Part shown: piece by piece, positions 8,800 through 17,509 of the stretch | How positions within the stretch are numbered: the stretch's first letter is position 1 | Layout of the letters: the number at the start of each line of letters is the position of its first letter | NCBI RefSeq assembly: GCF_005298175.1 | Contig: NZ_SZYH01000001.1 | Location: forward strand, 1-64,000 | Direction: 5' to 3' | Length of the DNA: 64,000 bases | Origin: Marinobacter panjinensis | GTDB lineage: Bacteria; Pseudomonadota; Gammaproteobacteria; Pseudomonadales; Oleiphilaceae | The notes under the pieces: model-generated | Told to the model about the DNA's origin: nothing | What the model saw: only the letters and a program-made list of their open reading frames with translations | Databases searched by the model: none | Made by a program: the position numbers and the translations under genes

Positions 8800-8826
8800 T
8801 CTCCGACTTGTTGTCCTCTCCGACTT
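8800..8826 (-). promoter_or_regulatory. tandem 10-bp direct repeats upstream of the symporter operon
   Basis: On the minus strand AAGTCGGAGA occurs twice with a 17-base period (8826-8817 and 8809-8800), about 90-115 bases before the DUF4212 start codon. An AT-rich stretch with TATATGAATAAT (about 8796-8785) follows and could be a -10 region, which would place the repeats near the -35. The repeats are seen directly; their role as an activator site is inference. Confidence 0.5.
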
Positions 8827-8921
8827 TACCCGTCAAGCGATATATAGATATTGGCAAAAGGTCTAATTCTCAGTAATTTGCCTGCCAAAATGTCCGCAAA
8901 CGCGACACAGTTCCAGGGTTT

Positions 8922-9632
8922 CTAACCTGGCCGATGCATGTTTTTAAGACGGCGGTAGTACTTTAGCTTGTCGATGAGGCCCTGCAATGTGACAACGTCG
9001 TTTTTGTGAGCTCTGTTGATAACTGCCAGGGTCAATTCCGCAGTGGCGAGGGCGTCGGCGGCCGCATGGTGGCGGGCACTGACCTCTAGGCCGAAAAAAT
9101 CAGCCCAGTTGTCCAGGCCCCGGCCTCCGGTTTTTGCATCGGGAAAAAACGCCGGTAGCATCTCCGCCACGTCGATCCAGGTGTGGGGTTGGGTGTATCC
9201 AAGGGTATTTTTGAGCGCTTTCTCAAGGAACTTCTGGTCAAACGCTGAATGGTAGGCAAGGATCGGGTCGCCGTTCATCCATTCCAGCAGATGCAACAGG
9301 GCATCTTCGGTCTCGTGGCCGCGGGTCAGGGCTTCCGGGCCGATACCGTGAATCAGGACAGTCTCACTGATGTCCAGCTCCGGGCGCCGGAGGATAAGGT
9401 CGAACTGGTCCCCCATGACTATGGCATTTTTGTGGATAGCCACGGCTCCGATGGCAATGACTTCATCTTTTGCGGCATTGAGGCCGGTAGTTTCAAGGTC
9501 AAGCACGATCAGCCTGCAATCGGACAGGCGCTGAACGCCGGCGGTTTTCGGGGTTGGCAGGTGTTCACGGTCGGGCCCGCCCGTACTGCCGGCCCTGAGC
9601 CGTTCAATCCAGTCTTTGATCTGCTCCAGCAT
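8922..9632 (-). CDS. DnaQ-like DEDDh 3'-5' exonuclease
   Basis: 236 residues. The exonuclease fold begins near residue 40 with LIVLDLETTG (D45, E47), continues with AYHSAFDQKFL (D132) and ends with HHAAAD (H188, D193), giving all four acidic residues and the His of the DEDDh class. It resembles the proofreading subunit of DNA polymerase III but lacks its C-terminal polymerase-binding tail, so a separate exonuclease is more likely than dnaQ itself. It follows the DUF294 gene by 17 bases and is probably in its operon. Nucleic-acid or nucleotide target is unknown. Confidence 0.88.
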   Translation of the reverse strand: MLEQIKDWIERLRAGSTGGPDREHLPTPKTAGVQRLSDCRLIVLDLETTGLNAAKDEVIAIGAVAIHKNAIVMGDQFDLILRRPELDISETVLIHGIGPEALTRGHETEDALLHLLEWMNGDPILAYHSAFDQKFLEKALKNTLGYTQPHTWIDVAEMLPAFFPDAKTGGRGLDNWADFFGLEVSARHHAAADALATAELTLAVINRAHKNDVVTLQGLIDKLKYYRRLKNMHRPG

Positions 9633-9649
9633 AATGGTCGGCCCGGGGG

Positions 9650-11566
9650 TCAGAGTTGATAGGTCACTTCCAGCTTCTGCTGCAAGCGCTGGGCCTGGCG
9701 GAAAGATTCGCGAAGAATTCGCCGGTCCAGCGGGTTGAGATCGTCAGGGTCGATATAGTTGGACAAGGGTTCCTCCCGCTCCAGCATTTCCTGGTGGGCT
9801 CTCATCCGGATCGCCTGAATGAGGCTATAGGCCTCCTGCCAGGCATTGGCATCCTTGGGGTCGAAGACACCTTTCTTGGCAAGGGCGCTCATGCGCTCCA
9901 GCGTGTTGGCTTCGCCAACCCCATTGGCCAGGGCAAACACCCTGACGGCTTCCACAAACGGCGCCAGGCCCTGACGCTTCAGATCCAGTTTGTTCTTCTT
10001 GCCTTCCTGGACATAGCGGAAGTTGCGGAACATGGTCAGAGGGGGCTTGCGGGTGATGGCATTGCCCGCCAGCATCTTCTGAAACAGGGCGTTCTTGCGG
10101 ATGCGTGCGAGAACCTTGTCCAGCAGGGCGTCCAGTGGCTCTGTTGGCCCGAACACCGCTCTCATGTCGAGGAATATGGACGAGTACACCAGGTTTTGCG
10201 GGGTAGATGCGTCGATAAACCGGATGAACCAGTCGTCCCACTCACGGCCGCTGAGGCACAGTTTCGGATTGCTGGCCATGATGTTGCCCTTGCACAGGGT
10301 GAAACCACATTCTGCCAGTTCCTTGTTGATGGTTTCGGCAAACGGCAGCAGTTTTTCCCTTGCCTGGTCTTCGCTCATTCCCTCTGGTGTTTCGAACAGG
10401 ATGCCGTTGTCCTGGTCCGTCAACAATGTCTGCTCCTGCCGGCCTTCGCTGCCGAAGGTCAGCCAGGTGAAGGGAATGCCCGGGTCGTTCTTCTTTATGT
10501 TCAATTCCAGTACCCGGCGCACAGTAACATCGTTCAGGGTGGTAATGATTTTTACCACCTGACCGGAGTCCGCTCCGTGGGCAAGCATGGCGTCCACGAG
10601 CCTGGAAACGTCGGTTCTCAGGCTGACCAGGGTCCTTAGATGGCTGGCGGTGCCAATGGTACGGGCGAGATTGACCAGATCCACCCGTTGCAGGGAGAAG
10701 AGGTCTCTCTCCGAGACCATGCCTATCAGGCGCTTGTCCTCATCCACCACACAGATATGGGCAAAGTGGTGCTCTGCCATGAGCATGGCGGCTTCAAAGG
10801 CGTCGGCCTGGGCTGTCAGGCAGCAGGGGTTTTTTGTCATCACCTGCCCGATGGGTGTGTCCAGCGGCCCTTTTTCTTCCGCCACCATGGTGCGCAGGTC
10901 CCTCAGGGTAAAGATGCCCCTGGGGTGCCGCTCGTCATCGGTTATGACAATGCTGCCTACATTATTCTCGTGCATGCGTGCGACGGCCTTGCGCACTGGC
11001 AGGTCCGGTGAGCACACAATGGGGTTGCGAATGGCATAGCGTTCCAGGGGGGTGTCCAGAGAGTTGCTGGAGCCTATGGAGGCCATGGCGCCAGTCTGTA
11101 TTCGCTGGTTGACCTGGTCGAGCAGGCTGCTTACGCCCCGCAGGCAGAAATCGCGGAAAGGGTCACTCTGTGAGAACAGCGTGACAAAGGTGTCGTGTTC
11201 AATGCTGAGGCAGAAGGTGTCCCCGGAGGCGCGGTGAAGCGTACGGGTGGGGCGCTCGCCGATCAGGGCTGCCAGAGGAAAACACTCACCCTGGCTGATT
11301 TCGAACGTGGTTTCCGTCTCGCCGTCCTTGTCCCGGGCGCGTTCGCCGCGAATGCGCCCCTGCTTGACGATGTAGAATCGTTTTACAGGGCCATCCTCCG
11401 GCGAGAGTACGACATCATCATCGGCATAGAACCGCAGGGAAGCGTGTTCTGCAAAATGGGCCAGATGTGAATCGTCCATGTTCGAAAATGGCGAATGCTC
11501 GCGCAGAAAGGTCATAATGGCGCGTGTATTCTGGGGGCGTTCGCTGTCCTGGGGTGCGGCGGTCAT
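9650..11566 (-). CDS. cNMP-binding/CBS/DUF294 nucleotidyltransferase-like protein
   Basis: 638 residues. A cyclic-nucleotide-binding domain (~15-130) is followed by a CBS pair (~165-295), then a putative nucleotidyltransferase domain (DUF294) with the signature FGSEGRQEQTLLTDQDNG, and a C-terminal helical substrate-binding-like domain (DUF294_C, ~490-630). The nucleotidyltransferase part recalls GlnD/GlnE-type enzymes. Such proteins are described as putative signal-transduction proteins; the adenylate-binding CBS pair and the cNMP fold suggest regulation by nucleotides. It heads an operon with a DnaQ-like exonuclease, a pairing I know from other gammaproteobacteria. Biochemical function is not established. 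Confidence 0.88.
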   Translation of the reverse strand: MTAAPQDSERPQNTRAIMTFLREHSPFSNMDDSHLAHFAEHASLRFYADDDVVLSPEDGPVKRFYIVKQGRIRGERARDKDGETETTFEISQGECFPLAALIGERPTRTLHRASGDTFCLSIEHDTFVTLFSQSDPFRDFCLRGVSSLLDQVNQRIQTGAMASIGSSNSLDTPLERYAIRNPIVCSPDLPVRKAVARMHENNVGSIVITDDERHPRGIFTLRDLRTMVAEEKGPLDTPIGQVMTKNPCCLTAQADAFEAAMLMAEHHFAHICVVDEDKRLIGMVSERDLFSLQRVDLVNLARTIGTASHLRTLVSLRTDVSRLVDAMLAHGADSGQVVKIITTLNDVTVRRVLELNIKKNDPGIPFTWLTFGSEGRQEQTLLTDQDNGILFETPEGMSEDQAREKLLPFAETINKELAECGFTLCKGNIMASNPKLCLSGREWDDWFIRFIDASTPQNLVYSSIFLDMRAVFGPTEPLDALLDKVLARIRKNALFQKMLAGNAITRKPPLTMFRNFRYVQEGKKNKLDLKRQGLAPFVEAVRVFALANGVGEANTLERMSALAKKGVFDPKDANAWQEAYSLIQAIRMRAHQEMLEREEPLSNYIDPDDLNPLDRRILRESFRQAQRLQQKLEVTYQL

Positions 11567-11724
11567 AAACGCGCTCCGTTGTGGTTGTTATGAGCCTGAA
11601 GTGTAGACTAACTACAGGTACGCGGGCCCTAAGATTTTCGTCGGATAGTCAGTTATTAACGCTGTGGCGGGTGTGGGCCGGCGGGTGTTAAAGTCCCATC
11701 AACCCGACTGCAAATGATATCGAC

Positions 11725-12303
11725 ATGACGACCAAAGATGAGCGCCTTAGCTTTCTGGAGGAGATGAAGGACGTCCGTCGCATCCGGAAACCCAACAAGG
11801 CCGACGTGAAGACTCCGAAGGACCTGACGCCGGGTCACCTTGAGCGGCAACGGTCAGCCATGGATCAGCCGCTGAAGGACCGTAACCCGCTGACCGCTGA
11901 TATGGTGGAGCCGCTGACGGCACACGATGTCCTGTGCTGGCAGCGCCCGGGTGTCCAGAACGGGGTGTTTCGCAAGTTCCGTCTTGGGCAGTACCCGATT
12001 GAAGCACGCCTGGACCTGCACCGTATGACAGTCGAGGAGGCACGCCGGGAGGTGTTCGGCTTTATAACTGACTGTGTCCGCTACGGGCTAAGGTCGGTGA
12101 TCATCCTGCACGGCAAGGGTGAGCGTAACCCGGACGGTATCGCCCAGCTCAAGAGCTACATCGCCAAATGGCTTCCGGAGCTGGACGATGTGCTGGCGTT
12201 CCATTCAGCACAGAAGCGTCACGGCGGCACCGGTGCCGTCTACGTCATGGTTCGCAAGGGCGACCGTGACAAGCAGCGTAACCGTGAAATTCACGGTGCC
12301 TGA
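11725..12303 (+). CDS. Smr domain protein
   Basis: 192 residues. The C-terminal Smr domain (~94-178) carries LDLHRMTVEEA, the HGKGERN motif and GGTGAVYVMV, the three conserved blocks of the family. The N-terminal 90 residues are charged and typical of stand-alone SmrA-type proteins. Smr domains are nicking nucleases in MutS2 and related proteins; stand-alone forms bind or cut nucleic acids, with ribosome-linked RNA cleavage shown for some. It is divergent from the DUF294 gene across a 158-base intergenic region. No strong ribosome site is visible before the ATG. Confidence 0.88.
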   Translation: MTTKDERLSFLEEMKDVRRIRKPNKADVKTPKDLTPGHLERQRSAMDQPLKDRNPLTADMVEPLTAHDVLCWQRPGVQNGVFRKFRLGQYPIEARLDLHRMTVEEARREVFGFITDCVRYGLRSVIILHGKGERNPDGIAQLKSYIAKWLPELDDVLAFHSAQKRHGGTGAVYVMVRKGDRDKQRNREIHGA

Positions 12304-12345
12304 AGATTATCAGCCAAAACCGATGAGATCGGTCCGGAGGTAAGA

Positions 12346-12537
12346 ATGAAACAGTTGATGTTGGTACTTTTTGTGGCAGCGGCCCTGGCCGGGTGCAAGG
12401 ACCGTGTTATCTGGAATGATAACGGCAAGGTCGAAGAGGCGACAACGGACCGTAAGGTCTGGGACTCCGAGGGGAAAATGCCGACTGGCGAACGAAAGAT
12501 CTGGACCGACAAGGACGGTGAGGACGTCGTCAAATAA
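12346..12537 (+). CDS. small lipoprotein with three tryptophan-containing repeats
   Basis: 63 residues. A type II signal peptide (MKQLMLVLFVAAALAGC) ends in a lipobox with C17. The mature part consists of three imperfect units, each starting R-(V/K)-(I/V)-W at W23, W39 and W53, with charged Gly-containing turns (WNDNGK, WDSEGK, WTDKDG). A GGAGG ribosome site lies nine bases before the ATG. I do not recognise a named family. It is followed by the molybdenum hydroxylase genes but separated from them by 70 bases including a stem-loop. Confidence 0.8.
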   Translation: MKQLMLVLFVAAALAGCKDRVIWNDNGKVEEATTDRKVWDSEGKMPTGERKIWTDKDGEDVVK

Positions 12538-12544
12538 GGCCGTT

Positions 12545-12574
12545 CCGGCTGACAAACAATAAAAACTCAGCCGG
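12545..12574 (+). other. stem-loop between the lipoprotein and iron-sulfur subunit genes
   Basis: CCGGCTGA and TCAGCCGG form an 8-bp perfect stem around an A-rich 14-base loop. There is no T run after it, so it is a weak or Rho-assisted terminator or an mRNA stabilising structure at best. Confidence 0.35.
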
Positions 12575-12607
12575 GGCCATGGCTCCGGTGAACACGGGAG
12601 AGTCTTC

Positions 12608-13093
12608 ATGGCCGTGCGCCTGACTGTGAATGGCAAAAAGCAAACCGTTGAGGTTGAAAGCGACACCCCCCTGCTGTGGGTCGTTCGCGACGAACTTGGG
12701 CTTAAAGGAACCAAGTTCGGCTGCGGTAAGGGGCTTTGCGGCGCCTGTACCGTCCACTTGAATGGACAGCCAGTGCGTTCCTGCTCCACGCCGGTGGAAA
12801 TGGCCGAAGGTGGAGATGTGATCACCATCGAAGGCCTGACAACCGATGGCGATTTGCATCCCCTGCAACTGGCCTGGGTGGAACATGGAGTTCCCCAGTG
12901 CGGCTATTGCCAGTCAGGTCAGATCATGAGCGCTGCTCATCTGTTGCAGCACAACGAGTCTCCTTCCCGTGAAGACATTGTTGCTGCGGTAAGCGGTAAT
13001 CTGTGTCGTTGCGGCACTTACTCCCGAATTGTTGCCGCTGTCGAGTCCGTGGTTGAAAGCCGCGTCGGCCAGTCCAGTCACGGGGAGGCGTGA
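12608..13093 (+). CDS. (2Fe-2S) subunit of a molybdenum hydroxylase (IorA-like)
   Basis: 161 residues. The plant-type ferredoxin domain holds C39, C44, C47 and C59; the helical second domain holds C98, C101, C133 and C135 (CGYC...CRCG). This is the standard small electron-transfer subunit of the xanthine oxidase family, like isoquinoline 1-oxidoreductase alpha and aldehyde oxidase small subunits. There is no signal peptide; if exported it would be carried by the Tat signal of the large subunit, whose gene starts one base after this stop codon. The substrate cannot be read from sequence. Confidence 0.92.
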   Translation: MAVRLTVNGKKQTVEVESDTPLLWVVRDELGLKGTKFGCGKGLCGACTVHLNGQPVRSCSTPVEMAEGGDVITIEGLTTDGDLHPLQLAWVEHGVPQCGYCQSGQIMSAAHLLQHNESPSREDIVAAVSGNLCRCGTYSRIVAAVESVVESRVGQSSHGEA

Positions 13094-13094
13094 T

Positions 13095-15299
13095 ATGACC
13101 ATGAATCGACGCGACTTCCTCAAGGTTACTGCGGGCACGTCTGGCGGGCTGGTCATTTCCCTGTCGCTGCCGGGTTGTGCCGGGATACAGACCGGTTACG
13201 ATCAAAACAGCGGCGACTGGAAGCCGGATGCCTGGCTGGAGCTGACGACCGACGACAAGGTTTATTTCACCCTGGCCCGGGTAGAGATGGGGCAGGGCAC
13301 CTACACCGGCCTGACCACACTGATCGCCGAAGAGCTGGAAGTGGCTCCTGCCGCCATACAACCCAGGTTTGCGCCGGTGGCCCCTGAGTACCGAAATCCG
13401 CTTTACAAGCTGCAACTGACGGGCGGAAGCACCAGCATGGCGACCAGTTGGCAGCCATTACGGATAGCCGGTGCCTCTGCCCGCATCATGCTGATCAGGG
13501 CAGCTGCCAGCGTCTGGGAAGTCAGTCCGGAAGACTGCCGCGCGGCTGACGGCCGGGTGGTGCATCCGAACGGCAATGAAAGCCTGTCTTATGGCCGACT
13601 GGTGGAGCTGGCCGCGAAGCAGAAGGTTCCAGGAGATCCCGTCCTGAAACCCCGCGAGGAATGGAAATACATCGGCAGGAACCGGGGCCGCCTGGATGCC
13701 GAAGCCAAATCCACCGGCGCCCCGATCTATGGCATTGATGTTGAACTGGACGGCATGGTTTACGCCGTTGTCACCCGTCCGCCCCGTTATGGTGCCCGCC
13801 TCCGGTCCTTCGACGATTCTGAAGCTCGCAAGTTGCCCGGTGTTCTAGACGTCTTCGAGATTGAGCGGGGCGTTGCAGTGGTCGCCGACAAATACTGGCG
13901 CGCTCGCAAGGCACAGGACGTGTTGACCATTGAATGGGATAACAGCGACGCCCTGAGCCTGTCGAATGACGAGGTCTTTTCTTCCTATCACAAGGCGGCC
14001 GACGAAGACCCGGGCGAAAGCGAGCGCAGCGAGGGCGACTACGGCGATGCGGTCGAGAGCGCTGAACGCCTGGTTGATGCCAGCTATGAGCAGCCCTACC
14101 TGGCCCACGCCACGCTGGAGCCGATGAATGCCACGGCCTGGTACCGGAACAACGGAATTGAAGTCTGGGCACCAACCCAGGCACCGGACCTTGGCCGTAT
14201 TGCGGCCGCCAGGGTAACCGACCTGTCACCGGACGATGTGACCATCCATACCACCTTCCTCGGTGGCGGTTTCGGTCGTCGGCTGACCAACGATTACATC
14301 GAGGAAGCCTCTGCGGTCGCATTCAGGGTTGGCAAACCGGTCAAGCTGATCTGGTCGCGGGAGGAGGACACCCGCCATGATCTGTATCGCCCGGCCATGC
14401 TGCATCGTATGCAGGCCAGTGTCAGCGGTGATCAGGTTACCGGCTGGCACCACCAGATTGTTGGCCCCCAGATACTGGACTGGTACGTACGCAACGCGGC
14501 GCCTGCGCAGTATCCCTGGGCACCGAAATATCTCTACAACACGCTGGGACGGGTGGGGCTGATGGCCGAGGGCATTGCCACACCAAAGGATCACTCCGCC
14601 ATAGAAGGCGCCATCGAGTATCCGTACCGGGTGCCGAATCTTGATATCCGCCACACCCACACGGACCCGGGCGTGCCCGTTTCCTGGTGGCGGTCAGTCG
14701 GGTTTTCCCACAACGGCTTTGCGGTGGAAACCTTCATGGATGAGCTGGCCAGTGAACTGGGGCAGGACCCCTACCAGTTCCGGCGGTCGCTGATTGACCA
14801 TGAGCCCAGGCATCTGGAGGTGCTCGATCGCGCCGTCAGGCTGGCGCAATGGGACGACCCGGCACCGGAAGGCCGGGCGCGCGGCATAGCCCTGTTCCGC
14901 AGTTTTGGCACCTACGTCGCCCAGGTGGTCGAGGCCAGTGTTGAGGCCGGCGAAATTCGCGTGCACAAGGTGGTCTGCGCCGTTGACTGTGGCCAGGTGG
15001 TCAATCCGGACATTGTGCGCGATCAGATCGAGGGTGGTGTGATCTTCGGTCTTACAGCGGCACTTTATGGCAACATTACCTTCAGGAACGGGCAGGTTGA
15101 GCAGAGCAATTTCCATGATTACCCGTTGATGAGGCACGACCAGCGGCCGGAAGTGGTTGTCGACATTGTTGATAGTGAGGCGGCGCCAACGGGCGTCGGC
15201 GAGCCGGGTGTTCCGCCGGTGATTCCGGCGCTGGGTAATGCGCTGTTTGCATTGACTGGCAAGCGCCAGCGCAGGCTCCCCCTGAAAGCACAGGTGTAA
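13095..15299 (+). CDS. molybdopterin-binding subunit of a xanthine dehydrogenase-family oxidoreductase (IorB-like)
   Basis: 734 residues from ATG 13095, which has a GGGGAGG site; an upstream in-frame start would lie inside the iron-sulfur gene. The N terminus has a twin-arginine motif (NRRDFLK) and a hydrophobic stretch ending SLPGCAG, which also looks like a lipobox. The body shows family motifs: GQGTYTGLTTL, LEPMNATA, GGGFGRRL, and GVGEPGVPPV near the end. No flavin subunit is encoded nearby, as in isoquinoline oxidoreductase- and membrane-aldehyde-dehydrogenase-type two-subunit enzymes, which pass electrons to cytochromes. It likely oxidises an aldehyde or N-heterocycle at the periplasmic face; substrate unknown. 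Confidence 0.9.
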   Translation: MTMNRRDFLKVTAGTSGGLVISLSLPGCAGIQTGYDQNSGDWKPDAWLELTTDDKVYFTLARVEMGQGTYTGLTTLIAEELEVAPAAIQPRFAPVAPEYRNPLYKLQLTGGSTSMATSWQPLRIAGASARIMLIRAAASVWEVSPEDCRAADGRVVHPNGNESLSYGRLVELAAKQKVPGDPVLKPREEWKYIGRNRGRLDAEAKSTGAPIYGIDVELDGMVYAVVTRPPRYGARLRSFDDSEARKLPGVLDVFEIERGVAVVADKYWRARKAQDVLTIEWDNSDALSLSNDEVFSSYHKAADEDPGESERSEGDYGDAVESAERLVDASYEQPYLAHATLEPMNATAWYRNNGIEVWAPTQAPDLGRIAAARVTDLSPDDVTIHTTFLGGGFGRRLTNDYIEEASAVAFRVGKPVKLIWSREEDTRHDLYRPAMLHRMQASVSGDQVTGWHHQIVGPQILDWYVRNAAPAQYPWAPKYLYNTLGRVGLMAEGIATPKDHSAIEGAIEYPYRVPNLDIRHTHTDPGVPVSWWRSVGFSHNGFAVETFMDELASELGQDPYQFRRSLIDHEPRHLEVLDRAVRLAQWDDPAPEGRARGIALFRSFGTYVAQVVEASVEAGEIRVHKVVCAVDCGQVVNPDIVRDQIEGGVIFGLTAALYGNITFRNGQVEQSNFHDYPLMRHDQRPEVVVDIVDSEAAPTGVGEPGVPPVIPALGNALFALTGKRQRRLPLKAQV

Positions 15300-15306
15300 C
15301 GACCGG

Positions 15307-16278
15307 ATGGCCACTGGCGCCCACGAGTCCGTTTTCAACGACGTCCGGGACTGGCTGCTGGCCGGAAAGCGGGTGTGGTTGTCTACCATCACTGAAACCT
15401 GGGGGTCTTCTCCCAGGCCCGCGGGATCCTGGCTGGCCGTCAGCAGCGATGGCGACTGGTCCGGGTCGGTGTCCGGCGGCTGCCTGGAGGAGGATTTGCT
15501 GAACCGCTGCGTTGCCGGCGGGCCGGAAATCCCCCGGTTCATCGACTACGGCATCTCCGACCACGACCGGGATCAATTCCGGCTGCCGTGCGGTGGCCGC
15601 ATACGCCTGCTTGTGGAACCCCTATGGCCCGAACGGGACTTGCCCCATGTGGAAGCGGTGCTGGAGGCACTGAAAGCGCGGAATCCGGTTGCCCGGATTG
15701 TGTCCCTCGGCTCCGGTATCGCCCGGTGTGAGCTTGCAGACACCCGGCAAGCCGGAATTACAGTGGATGCGCAGGTTTTGAGGCACGGGCTGATGCCCGA
15801 GTTCCGGCTGTTGCTGGTGGGCGCGGGTGAAGTTGCTCGCTACGTGGCAGACTTCGCCAGGGCAGCCGATTTTTCCGTCACCCTCTGCGAGCCCCGGCCA
15901 ACCTTTTCAGAAGGCTGGAGCCACGCCGGCCTGCCACTGGTTCAGGCACTGCCGGATGACCTGGTCAGCCGCTCCTTCAATGATCCCTGGGCCGGTGTGC
16001 TGGCCCTGGCCCATGACCCCCGGGTGGATGACATGGCGCTGCTGGCGGCTTTGAATTCCGGGGCTTCTTACGTTGGTGCCATGGGCTCGGCCCGCACCTC
16101 CGCCGAGCGCCGGGAACGGCTGGCATCGCTAGGGTTGGCGCAGGAACAACTGGGCAGGCTGAGAGCGCCCATCGGCATCAATATTCCCAGCAAGACCCCC
16201 GCTGAGATCGCCATTTCCGTGGTTGCGGACCTTATCGCCGCACGTCACCATTTGCGGGTGGCCCGCCCATCCTTATAA
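15307..16278 (+). CDS. XdhC/CoxI-family molybdenum cofactor insertion protein
   Basis: 323 residues. The N-terminal XdhC_CoxI domain includes TWGSSPRPAGSW; the C-terminal Rossmann domain has LLLVGAGEVARYVADFA and GASYVGAMGSARTSAERRE. XdhC proteins bind molybdenum cofactor, help its sulfuration and deliver it to xanthine dehydrogenase-type apoenzymes. The gene starts 7 bases after the molybdenum subunit stop, so it is the dedicated maturation factor of that enzyme. Confidence 0.92.
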   Translation: MATGAHESVFNDVRDWLLAGKRVWLSTITETWGSSPRPAGSWLAVSSDGDWSGSVSGGCLEEDLLNRCVAGGPEIPRFIDYGISDHDRDQFRLPCGGRIRLLVEPLWPERDLPHVEAVLEALKARNPVARIVSLGSGIARCELADTRQAGITVDAQVLRHGLMPEFRLLLVGAGEVARYVADFARAADFSVTLCEPRPTFSEGWSHAGLPLVQALPDDLVSRSFNDPWAGVLALAHDPRVDDMALLAALNSGASYVGAMGSARTSAERRERLASLGLAQEQLGRLRAPIGINIPSKTPAEIAISVVADLIAARHHLRVARPSL

Positions 16279-16325
16279 TGGAAACCATCAAGCGCTGAAC
16301 CGGCGCGTCTGTTCCGAGGTGCCCT

Positions 16326-16952
16326 TTGTTTGACGTAACCCGCTACGCCATTGCGGCGCAATCCATCATTGATGCCGGCCGGTTTCTCTACGGCCAGGGC
16401 TGGTCTCCGGCCACCAGCAGCAACTATTCAGCGCGCATCGACGATGAACATATTGCCGTTACCGTCTCCGGTCGCCACAAGGGGCAACTGGTCGCCGGCG
16501 ATGTGATGGTGGTGGATCTGGCCGGAAAAGCCGTTCAGAGCAATGCCCGCTCATCCGCTGAAACACAGCTGCACACCGTTCTTTACCAGACCTTCCCGGA
16601 AGTTGGTGCGGTATTGCATACCCATTCGGTCAAGGCGACAGTGCTGAGCCGGCTGCTGCCGGCCGGAGAGCCTCTGACATTGCAGGGTTACGAGTTGCAG
16701 AAAGCCTTTTCAGGCATCGATACCCACGAATCAGAGCTCACGGTGCCGGTTTTCGACAACACCCAGGACATTCCTGCGCTGGCACGGCAAACCGGAGATT
16801 GGTTCCGCCAGCATCCCGGGCAGCCGGGCTACCTGATCCGCGGACATGGCCTTTATACCTGGGGCAGGACCATGGCAGACTGCTTGCGCCATGTTGAAGC
16901 CTTTGAATTTCTGTTTGAATGTGAGCTTGAAACCATGAGGGTCCGCCGATGA
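16326..16952 (+). CDS. mtnB: methylthioribulose-1-phosphate dehydratase
   Basis: 208 residues of the class II aldolase fold. Zinc ligands are visible as VLHTHS (H98, H100) and RGHGLYTWGR (H174). The enzyme dehydrates methylthioribulose 1-phosphate in the methionine salvage pathway, in the cytoplasm. The chosen start is a TTG at 16326 with GAGGTG five bases upstream; no better in-frame start exists. It overlaps mtnD by four bases (ATGA). The first salvage enzymes (mtnA, mtnK or mtnP) are not in this window. Confidence 0.93.
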   Translation: MFDVTRYAIAAQSIIDAGRFLYGQGWSPATSSNYSARIDDEHIAVTVSGRHKGQLVAGDVMVVDLAGKAVQSNARSSAETQLHTVLYQTFPEVGAVLHTHSVKATVLSRLLPAGEPLTLQGYELQKAFSGIDTHESELTVPVFDNTQDIPALARQTGDWFRQHPGQPGYLIRGHGLYTWGRTMADCLRHVEAFEFLFECELETMRVRR

Positions 16953-17509
16953 CAACCTTGAGTATTTTTGACCAGAGTGCACCCGAAACGCCTCGCGTCG
17001 TTACCGAAGACGCCGGCAAGATTGCCAGCCTGCTGGCGGAGCACGGTGTACGGTTCGAACAATGGAGCACCCGGGACCTGCCCGCGGACGCATCGTCAGA
17101 CGATATCCTGGAAGCCTACGCAGGCGAGATTCAGGCCCTCAAGGACGAGTGTGGGTTTCAGGCAGCGGACGTGATCAGCCTGAACCCGGATAACCCCCAG
17201 AAGGAGGCATTTCGTAACAAGTTCCTGAACGAGCATGTGCACAGCGAGGACGAAGTTCGGTTCTTCGTCCGCGGGCAGGGCCTGTTCTACCTGCATTTCG
17301 GCGACCAGATATACGCCGTTCTGTGCCAGAAAAACGACCTGATCAGCGTGCCGGATGGCACTCGCCACTGGTTCGATATGGGACCGGAGCCTGCCTTTAC
17401 CTGCATTCGCCTGTTCACCAATCCGGAAGGCTGGGTTGCAGAGTTCACCGGCGAGGACATTGCCAGCCGGTTACCCCGTTATGAACGCCTGGCAGGAGCC
17501 GCCGGATGA
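16949..17509 (+). CDS. mtnD: acireductone dioxygenase
   Basis: 186 residues, cupin fold. The metal ligands H96, H98, E102 and H140 fall in NEHVHSEDEVRFF and GTRHWFDMG, the same numbering as the Klebsiella enzyme. With iron it makes the 2-oxo acid precursor of methionine plus formate; with nickel, the off-pathway product with CO. The start overlaps mtnB by four bases and the stop overlaps mtnC by four, so the three are translationally coupled. Confidence 0.95.
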   Translation: MTTLSIFDQSAPETPRVVTEDAGKIASLLAEHGVRFEQWSTRDLPADASSDDILEAYAGEIQALKDECGFQAADVISLNPDNPQKEAFRNKFLNEHVHSEDEVRFFVRGQGLFYLHFGDQIYAVLCQKNDLISVPDGTRHWFDMGPEPAFTCIRLFTNPEGWVAEFTGEDIASRLPRYERLAGAAG

